DNA of 64,000 nucleotides from Diplocarpon mali (taxonomy: Eukaryota; Ascomycota; Leotiomycetes; Helotiales; Drepanopezizaceae), in NCBI GenBank assembly GCA_024741835.1, contig JAENRP010000082.1:62001-126000 (forward strand). The letters run 5' to 3'. Numbering within the stretch: position 1 is the stretch's first letter; every line of letters begins with the position of its first letter. The position numbers were made by a program, and so were the translations under genes. A model generated the notes under the pieces. The model did not search any database, was not told the origin of the DNA, and saw nothing but the letters and a program-made list of their open reading frames with translations. This document shows positions 56,409-64,000 of the stretch, in pieces.

Positions 56409-58207
56409 ATGCCGACACTCGCTGTCACAAATTTTAATATTGTGTGTTCCGTGCTAGGAGGATTTATTACAGTTTTCGGGCTGGTAAGCTACTTGTTCAA
56501 GGAAAAATTTTACCTGAGTGAAGCTCGTGAGCCCCTCCTTTCCGCGCATTGCGGGTTTAGACTGGGCATATACTGATAAAGATTACCAGTGATCTCTCTC
56601 CTCGCAGGAGTCACATTCTCCCCCCACGCCACGAACATCATCAAGCCTCTCGAGTACACCGGCTCACAAACGGACCTCAACGCTGTAACCCTATACTTCT
56701 CGCGTCTAGTGCTGGGGGTACAACTAGTCCTTGCAGGCGTCCAGCTTCCAAGCCGATACCTGCAGAAAGAATGGAAGGCTCTTGCGCTCCTCCTGGGCCC
56801 CATCATGACTTGCATGTGGCTGGTCAGTAGTCTCGTCATCTGGGCCATGGTTCCGCATCTGCCATTTGTGCATGCGCTCGCGGTAGCCGCGTGTGTGACG
56901 CCTACGGATCCGGTGTTGTCGAATAGTATCGTCAAGGGCAAGTTTGCGGATAAGAATGTGCCAAAGGATTTGCAGAAGATCATTGTTGCGGAGTCGGGCG
57001 CGAATGATGGTCTTGGCTATCCGTTCTTGTTCGTTGCATTGTATTTTGTCAAGTATACGGGCCATGGTGGACTCGGGCAGGAAGGCGGCGCGGGTACGGC
57101 GCTCGGTCTGTGGTTTGGGGAGACATGGGGCTATACTATCTTGCTGAGTGTTGCCTATGGGGCTACGGTAGGCTGGATCGCAAAGGAGCTGCTGCATTGG
57201 GCCGAGGAGAACAAGTTTGTGGATCGCGAGAGTTTTCTTGTATTCGCCATCACACTCGCCCTTTTCATTGTCGGTACTTGTGGCATGATCGGCTCCGATG
57301 ATGTTTTGGCTTGCTTTATTGCGGGCAACGTTTTCACTTGGGACGACTGGTTCCGTCTGGAGACGTTGGATGACTCGCTTCAGCCAACTATTGACATGTT
57401 ACTAAATCTGTCTATCTTCATCTGGTTTGGGGCTATTTGTCCGTGGGCTTCATTTGCGAGCAATAGCATCATCCCGATATATCGGCTTATTGTTTTGGGA
57501 GTTTTGATTTTGCTTCTCAGGCAAGTACTCCAATTGGCAGGACTTGATGACGAAGTATTTACTGATGGGTCGCAGACGCCTTCCTATTGTTTTTGCGATG
57601 CACAAACTCATCCACCAGATCGAGGAGAAGAGACAAGCTATTTTCGTAGGCTTCTTTGGCCCCATCGGAGTATCTGCAATATTTTACCTCTATATCAGTC
57701 TTGAGTTTCTCGAGGCTATCACAGTAGATGGAGAACAGCGTGAAGACGCCATACGCCTTGGCGAGACCATAACCGTGGTAGTATGGTTCTTAGCCATCTG
57801 CAGCATTGTACGTTGCTCCCTACATACTCTGAATCACACAGATTGACATCCATTTTCAGGTTGTCCACGGCCTATCGATTCCCCTAGGAAAACTTGGGTT
57901 CTTCCTCCCGCGGACACTATCCCGCGCTTTTACTTCACAGTCAAACGATGACGCGGGATCCTTCCAGGTCGGAAGTTTCAGCAGATCATCCTCGGTGGGG
58001 GGGATCTTACGAGAGCGCCGCAAGAGAATCGCTTCGGGTCAATCTACGCCCTCGACTGGGGCTGCTTCGACGTCGGCTAGGCCTGTATATAGCACTGGGG
58101 GGAGGGTAATTGACGAGAGTGGTGGGAATGGCGGGCCTAGTAGACGGCCTGAGACGCCACCGGCTGTAGCGCTGCAGAGGACCATTAGGTTCCCTGATGA
58201 GGATTAG
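56409..58207 (+). CDS. nha1: Plasma-membrane Na+/H+ antiporter, Nha1 family (CPA1)
   Basis: Exons 56409-56526, 56590-57520, 57576-57807 and 57860-58207 give 542 residues. About twelve membrane helices are readable, starting with IVCSVLGGFITVFGLVSYLF. Family signatures are VTPTDPVLSN at about residue 155 and AESGANDGLGYPFLF near residue 184; the Asn-Asp pair in the latter is the ion-binding site of electroneutral exchangers of this type. The protein exports Na+ (and often K+) in exchange for H+, giving salt tolerance and pH control. The hydrophilic C-terminal tail is only ~115 residues and Ser/Arg-rich, far shorter than the ~550-residue tail of yeast Nha1. The intron 57521-57575 begins with GC (CTCAG followed by GCAAGT), the only GC-AG intron in the window; the other two are standard. 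Confidence 0.95.
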
Positions 58208-58693
58208 CTTTTGGCTGGGAACTGAGCACTGTGCGTCAAGGCCATTGTTGGTAGCTTGGCCGAGCAACGATCGTTTAAAAATCGCACTTTTGCAACGGTG
58301 CGATATAGCTACGGAAGTTCTGCACTGCGATCACTATTTAAGGTGTTCAGTACATAGTAGATATGGAGGCGGGGAGCAGTTGAACAAGTGAGAGTCGGCT
58401 TCTACCTGTTAATGACAGCTCCCAGGGCCTAGAACAGGAGTCGATCGTTGCCTGGCTGGTGCCCATGCCCGAAGTACAAAGGTATATAAGGGATATATAA
58501 ATACACGTAGCCGGTACGCCATTGTCAGCAACCGCCAGCCATGTTCTCCAAATCTAACGAAGTCCATATGGACCCAGCCACTGCATCCCCGACGACTGCT
58601 GCTAAACCCGTTAGCGTACCCTCCCCTCTCCTTTGAGACTGGACATCTACGGACTTTCCCCTTCTCGACGTCATGCAAAGCGAGGTTGCAGAG

Positions 58694-58745
58694 CAGGGTT
58701 CGCATTCAGGGTTCGCATTCAGGGTTCGCATTCAGGGTTCGGTTT
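58694..58745. repeat. 13 bp minisatellite, four copies
   Basis: The unit cagggttcgcatt is repeated three times exactly and a fourth time with changes (cagggttcggttt). A GC-rich degenerate tract based on gccgtgccg/gccgaaccgt follows at about 58760-58815. Confidence 0.92.
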
Positions 58746-59767
58746 TCAGGGTCTGCATTACGCCGTGCCGCGCCGTGCCGTGCCGAACCGTGCCGAACCG
58801 TGCTGCGCTGCGCTCTCCACTCTTGCCCAGAGCTTCCTTTCACCGTTTCACCCGCTCGGTACAGTGGGTACGGCAAGGTGAGATAAGACGACCTGCGATG
58901 GGACGCAGGCCGTAAGCGAGGAACCCCGAGCCGGGTGTCTTGAGTCGAAGCGCATACTGCTGCAGAATATGGGTACTGAGATGATAAGAGAGGGTGTAAC
59001 GTATCCGGATTGCGCATTACTAGCAGGTACGAGCGAGCATGCTTTTCAAGAAAAGTGGAAATTTTGAGGTGGAGAATCGAGGTGGAGAGTTGGGACTGTG
59101 TGCCGAAGTAGGGCGGGAATGATGTCTTGCATAATCCATTACAGAGCCTTTGCTTGGTGGAGGATAGGGGGACGTAGTCATTTTTGAGTTGGGTCTCGCA
59201 GCTCGCTTAAATGTTTGTAAAGAATGGAAAGCAAGGTAGACGAGTTCCGACGTCCAAAAGAGAGAACGGAAGCGAGTGAGTGGAGAGTGGAGCCGTCAGA
59301 CGCCTGTTCTTACCACCCTGGACGATGTATGAAGTAGCAATTACCTGCTGTATCATGGTACAGGCCTCGTGCTTGTCGCGCGGTAGATTCACTGAGATGG
59401 TCTTTGTCCTTCCCTCGTTCGGAGACTGTCGAATCTAGCCAGTCCCGTTAGCGTCGCATCGCATCCCACCTCTGAGCCGCCATGCAAGAGAATATAAGTA
59501 ATTACCAAGGTAGTCAGTAGTGCGCACGGTAGCATTGCACCCCAGCCACAGATCGCCTGCGCGAGGCGGGAGGCGGGTCTGAGTCTTGGAGGGGGATGCG
59601 GGAGGGCCTTGGAGGGGAAGCTTCGGGAGCATAGAAATTGGAGGTGGGTGGAGTATTGCAGTAGCAGCCCCTGCCTACACAGTAAGGGTGCTTCGAATTG
59701 TAAGCAGGGAATTCGTAATGGGCGTGCTTGTTGTGGCTTGATTGCACACTACCGTACCTCGAGTACG

Positions 59768-59845
59768 CACGTAAGGTATTTGTAGGTATGTGGAGGTATG
59801 TGTAGGTATGTGTATGCATGTCGGTATGTGTAGGTATATGTGTTG
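59768..59845. repeat. Degenerate ~10 bp minisatellite (taggtatgtg)
   Basis: Variants of taggtatgtg recur about seven times in 78 bp, immediately 125 bp left of the LTR. It is a simple, diverged tandem repeat. Confidence 0.8.
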
Positions 59846-59970
59846 TGCCAAGTATCTTGGAGAAGTGGGAGGCTCGGTTCGGCGGTTAAAAAGTGCCTAG
59901 GCAAAAAGAGAGAAGCGGGCGGGTGTTTGTCGACGAGCCCCCGCCATCTTTCCGTGCTCCCAGAGGTAGG

Positions 59971-60145
59971 TGTTGTTATAGTGGTAATGGAAAAAGTAGA
60001 ATCAATTGGATGAAGAAGAAGAGCTGAGAAGCAGCTCCGGAGTTATTTATATAGGAATACGCTAAACCCAATTGGGATAGAACAGAACGCTACTCCTCTA
60101 TATACTGGCGAAGTAGTAGCCGATGTGATATGGCTCCTTCCAACA
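59971..60145 (-). repeat. 3' LTR of the Ty1/copia element
   Basis: Read on the minus strand, the 175 bp begin TGTTGGAAGGAG and end CTATAACAACA, so the ends are the canonical TG...CA within a TGTTG/CAACA inverted repeat. A TATA-type box (CCTATATAAATAAC) lies about 90-103 bp inside. Just before the LTR on the element's strand is a short purine run (AGGGGAC), the expected polypurine tract position. The neighbouring GTAGG (59966-59970) would be the target-site duplicate; its partner lies outside the window. Confidence 0.85.
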
Positions 60146-60210
60146 GTCCCCTAGACATGAACATCCATAGTCAGCGCTAGTCCCCTTGATTGCAAACTCT
60201 AGTGCTTGAG

Positions 60211-63200
60211 TCAATATGACGCCGAGCGGCTACAGTCGAAGATCTGGTCCCTTAAGAGAGCGAGAGTAGTTCGAGGAAGTGACTTAGTGCAGATATCCGC
60301 CAGGTTTTCTGCCGACGGAACATGAGAAAGACTGTATTCGCCGTCGGCGAATCGTTCGCGGACGAAGTGGTAGTGGACGTTGATATGTTTCGAGCGGTTG
60401 CTCATTCGTTGGTCCCTAACCAGCGCGATAGCGGGTTCGTTATCGACTAGGAGATGTGCATTAATTATTAACAAGTTGGTAGAGTTGCTAATAAGTTCCC
60501 TAATCGCCTAGCGAGCCTATACTAGGTAGCTAGCGGCGTATGATGCGGCTATATACTCAGCTTTATAAGTAGATTTCGCAACGCAAGACTGCCGCTTAGA
60601 AGACTATGATATAGTATAGCCGTTGATCTTTAGCATATACCTTGAGAATGACTTAGAGTTATCTGGGTCTGAGCTAAAGGAGGCGTTAGAGTATATAACG
60701 AGCTGGACCCCGGTTGCGGACTGCGCCGTTCGCTAATAAGATGGCCAGGCGTCGGTCATATAAATGCTAAGGTCGCGGGTTGCCTAGATATAGCGCAACG
60801 TCTGGTATGCTATCTTTAGGTGTAGCTCTGACAGGTTCGAGTTATATGAGCTAAGCATACTAACTGTATAGGACAGATCTAGTCGACTAACGATTGCAAG
60901 GAAGTTAATAGAACTAACGATCGATTGGAACGTTTTCTGACGTTCGAGGTCGATAGGTTCGTCTGCTAAGGATCGTAGTGGAAAAGAGTTTGGATCTAGC
61001 GGCGTAAGTCTTCTATTGCAGTCGCTTATGCCATAACGGCGCAGAATCGCTGCAATGTACGTACACTAATATAGCTGAACTAGCTATGTACTATAGAGGT
61101 GGCTATCCTCGATCTTAAGTCTAAGCAGGAGCTTAGGTCTGCCCATATCCCGGAACTTAAAGCGTGCCCTAGTTCGCGTGATTATAGTAGATATCGCAGA
61201 GGTCGTCCCAGCTATTAAGATATCGTCAACGTAGATACCTAAGATAAGGTCGGGTGAGATAAAGATATATAGATCGAAGGTCGCTTGAATAAAGTCTTGC
61301 TCCTTAAGCCAGCGAGATAGCATGCTATACTATTCGCGGCCAGATTGTTTGAGCCCGTACAAGGCTCGCTTGATGCGTATGACTATTGCGCCGTATGTTA
61401 GTACGCCTAGCGGAGCGCGAGCGTATATAACGTAGCTGAGTTCGCTATTAAGGTACGCTGCGTCAAAATCCACTTGGCGCATATCCTATCCTCGGGTAGG
61501 AGCGATAAAGATAATAAATCGTAGGCTATTGTATCGGACGACTGGTGAGTATATATTATTAAAGTTAATACCAGGTCGCTATAAGAAGCCTTGCGCAACT
61601 AATCGAGCCTTGCGCTTTACGACTTTGCCAGATTCGTCGCGTTTAATATCGAATACCTAGCGTATACCTACCATCTTAGCGTTTACTAGCGGGTTGTGTT
61701 CCACTTCCTAGGTGCTATTATCAATATAAGCCTATACTTCGCGGTAGATAGGCGGCAGCTATAGAGATGCGTTCGTCTCGCTTATAGCCTTAGCGTACGT
61801 ACAAGGAATCTTATCGTCGATGTTAGTCTTGCTAATATAGCAAAACGCATACGCTAATTCGTCGTCTGATAGTAGAGCGAAGGCTGCATATACTGACTCT
61901 GATTCCTTCTTCTTCTGCGATAGCTTAGACATACGGCCTGACCGTATGGTTACTATTCTTGACGACGCAGGCCGCGTTATTGAAGGCTGGTCAGGCGCTG
62001 CGCGCAGTGCGCGGGTAGAAACGCTAAGCGGCGCAATTGGAGGCGGTGGCTATGACTTAGTGTTTTTATCTATATCGGCCAGTTCGTCGATTAGCTAGGG
62101 AGGTGATGTTAGGCTATCTGGAGTTGTGGTGTCCCCCGAAGGCGCACGAGCTTTGATCGGGCGGTTGTCGTCAACTCTAGACACGCGTTCAGCTGGCAGA
62201 ATTTCATTTTCTAATATGAGTTGGAAGGCTGGCGGCGCGTAAGTGATTGAGAATGGCTGGAACCGGACGTTTCGCGACTCGAGAATGATATAGCGGGAAG
62301 GAATATAGATGCAGGATGTCTTAGTATTGCGTCTGTATCCGACGAAGATGCCTTCTTCCGCGCGGTAAAGTAGCTTTGAGCCAGGGGCTCGAGCTTCAGA
62401 AGGGATATATACATAGACCTTTGTACCAAAAGGATAAAGGTGTTTAATAGATGGCTTTTCGCTGAAAAGGGCTTTATGCGGCGTACGTCCAAGTGCAGAG
62501 TGGAGGGTGATGTTTTTAAGAAAATTAGCGGTCTGAACCGCCTCTGCCCATAAGAATAGGAGGTGATCAGTATCGATCATCGCGCGGGAAATTTCCATAA
62601 TAGCGCGGTTCCATCTCTCAAGGAGTCCATTGAGTTAATAGTAGTAGGGCAGCACTATATCATAAACGATTCCCAATTGTTTAAGGTCTTTTGCAGCAGC
62701 GATATATTCACCGCCGTTATCTATTTTAAAACGCTTGATAAGCATGATATTGGCAGGTGTAACCTATCGGTCGAACTATATATTAACGTATATAATAAAA
62801 TCGCGTATTGCCTGCGGGGCATCTGACTTCTTGTTAAGGAAACGAACCCATGAGTGGCGAGTGGCCTGGCAGATGAAGCTCATAAAGTACCTAGCGCCTC
62901 TAAGGCTAGCTTAGGAGAATTTGCCAGATAGGTCAAAGTATATGACTTCAAAAGGTTTAAGCGTTCGCGCTACTATTGGGGCAGACGGTATAGGTCGGTG
63001 ATACGTAGACTTAGAGAGCTCGCAGGTCTCGCAGTAGAAGTCTTTAGGTCGAGGTGGCAGGTATTCGCCGTCCTTATACACTCGCTTAGGTTTCGGGACC
63101 TAGAGATGTCCGATAGCGTGGTAGAACTCCGTATACGATGTGAAGCAACCAGTTGCGGGTGCTATCTGACTAGAAGATAGAGCATTTAGGTCGTCGAGTT

Positions 63201-64000
63201 GTATTTGTATAACGCCGTCTGCGTGGCGTGCCTAAATGGCGTTTATGCCGTTGCAGGTAAGGTAAATATTATTACCCTTGCCGTAGAGCTCAAAACCGCG
63301 GTGGCGGATATAGCTCTATAAGAAGAGCCGGGTCCTATACAACTCACTGGAGTAGAGAGTGTTAGTCAGCTCAATGATCTTAGTAGACCCGTCCGGCATC
63401 CTACAGCGTAATCGAACGAGTCCAATGCCCTCTATAGGTAATTTGATCTCGCCAGCTATAGTAATAGTGCCTGTCTTAAGGGACAGGGATACAAAATCAT
63501 CTGCGTAGCCGGTTATATGCCGTGAGGCACCGGTGTCAAGTAGCCAGTAGGTAGGGTCGTTAGTCGTGATAGCTGAGGGCCGTCGGATAGCGGCGTAGGC
63601 ACTTACTTCTCTAATACAGGATCGCTTTCCATTCTGATTAAGGTTTTCTACTAGCGAGGTGTGTTCTAGCAGTGGGTTGTCCGTTAGGTCAATAGTTGCG
63701 CCAGCCACGGCGCGGGCGGTTCGGTGGTAGGCGGATAGTGCGATAACCTCTATACCGCTGTCGTCGGTATCGCTAGTAGATTTATTAGCGTTATTTGCCG
63801 ACGCGTTATTCGCTTTTTAGCGTTTGGCGCCACGTCTCTTAAGCTTCGGTGCAGATGATGACGCCGCCGGTGTTCTTCTCTGCTATTGCTCCTTATGTTT
63901 TCGGAGCTCGTTGCAATTCGTATAGACGTGTCCGACAAAGGTAAGGTTATGCTTTCGGCACCATAAGCACTCTGCCGTACCCGGTAGTACTAGCGGTGCG
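60211..64000 (-). pseudogene. Degenerate copia gag-pol polyprotein, partial
   Basis: Readable parts on the minus strand: a zinc knuckle near 63870-63970 (ECLWCRKHN...GHVYTNC); aspartic protease at 63316-63708 with LLDTGASRHITG; integrase with an HHCC part (CETCELSKS, about 63005-63030), catalytic aspartates in YFDLSG and DNGGEY (62720-62950), and a C-terminal part open at 62095-62598; reverse transcriptase with GIYVDDILIAG at about 61205-61240; RNase H ending at 60211 with LVDNEPAIALVRD and ENLADICTKSLPRT. The frame is broken by many stops. Several replace residues expected from the family: a TAG at 61330-61332 directly follows YGLKQSGRE, where Trp is usual, and TAGs at 60517-60519 and 60508-60510 fall where Trp and Gln are expected. 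TGG or CAG to TAG is what C-to-T change at CpA would make. The element is therefore inactive in this copy. Confidence 0.88.

Larger units (their letters stand above)
58208..59970. other. Repeat-rich intergenic region before the retroelement
   Basis: This holds the 3' UTR of nha1, then two minisatellites and GC-rich degenerate repeats. Frames at 58633-58915 are translations of the repeats. No gene is supported. Composition changes sharply at 59971, where the LTR begins. Confidence 0.5.
59971..64000 (-). mobile_element. Ty1/copia LTR retrotransposon, truncated by window end
   Basis: From right to left the minus strand carries a zinc knuckle, protease, integrase, reverse transcriptase and RNase H, and then the LTR. 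Integrase before reverse transcriptase is the diagnostic copia order. The 5' LTR and most of gag lie beyond 64000. The sequence is distinctly rich in TA and CG steps and poor in CA/TG compared with the genes to its left, the pattern of repeat-induced point mutation. Confidence 0.92.

Noticed and set aside
58633..58915. Three overlapping 66-82 codon frames
   Set aside because: They are translations of the 13 bp and GC-rich tandem repeats.

Overview
The window is nuclear DNA of a filamentous ascomycete (Pezizomycotina, probably Leotiomycetes-like; the class is inference). The evidence is many short introns of about 44-130 bp with GT(A/G)NGT donors, CTRAY-type branch points and YAG acceptors, fungal-specific families (Mnn10, Sfl1-type HSF, Vnx1, Nha1, amdS-like amidase), and a Ty1/copia retroelement with RIP-style damage. 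There are no bacterial-type operons. Exon coordinates were built by hand from splice signals, phase and family alignment from memory; no search was run.

Layout. A large membrane glycoprotein gene lies on the minus strand (826-4389), followed by a 2.7 kb gap. Then come Mnn10-type Golgi mannosyltransferase (+, 7121-8961) and a convergent amidase (-, 9298-11135). Diverging from the amidase are a secreted GH16 beta-glucanase (+, 12702-13706) and the splicing factor Prp4 (+, about 14249-15967). A gene-poor stretch follows with a degenerate gene relic (16727-17317), an uncharacterised fungal protein (-, 17483-18526) and an alpha/beta-hydrolase (+, 21637-22509). The Sfl1-type transcription factor (-, 24560-26572) is followed by a 7.1 kb gene-poor, partly AT-rich desert.

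From 33.7 kb gene density rises: F-box protein (+, 33678-36225), Gre2-like reductase (+, 37291-38404), Vnx1-type vacuolar cation/H+ exchanger (-, 38843-42497), proteasome ATPase Rpt6 (+, 43180-44575, sharing a divergent promoter with Vnx1) and FGGY sugar kinase (+, 45335-47322). After a 3.5 kb gap come bifunctional PFK-2/FBPase-2 (+, 50834-53252), RNase H1 (+, 54328-55433) and plasma-membrane Na+/H+ antiporter Nha1 (+, 56409-58207). The right end is a short repeat-rich stretch and then the 3' part of a minus-strand Ty1/copia element (59971 to beyond 64000) with a 175 bp LTR and nonsense-riddled pol.

The genes do not form an obvious pathway or biosynthetic cluster; most are housekeeping genes (splicing, proteasome, glycosylation, ion homeostasis, glycolytic control, genome maintenance) in conserved order typical of euchromatin. 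I did not find a clearly new multi-gene system. The points most worth a second look are three stop-free, multiple-of-three introns inside conserved domains, a GC-AG intron, two GTC-type donors, an acid-free upstream extension on RNase H1 that could encode a mitochondrial isoform, the frame-broken gene relic, and two large proteins of unknown function. No tRNA, rRNA or CRISPR was seen.
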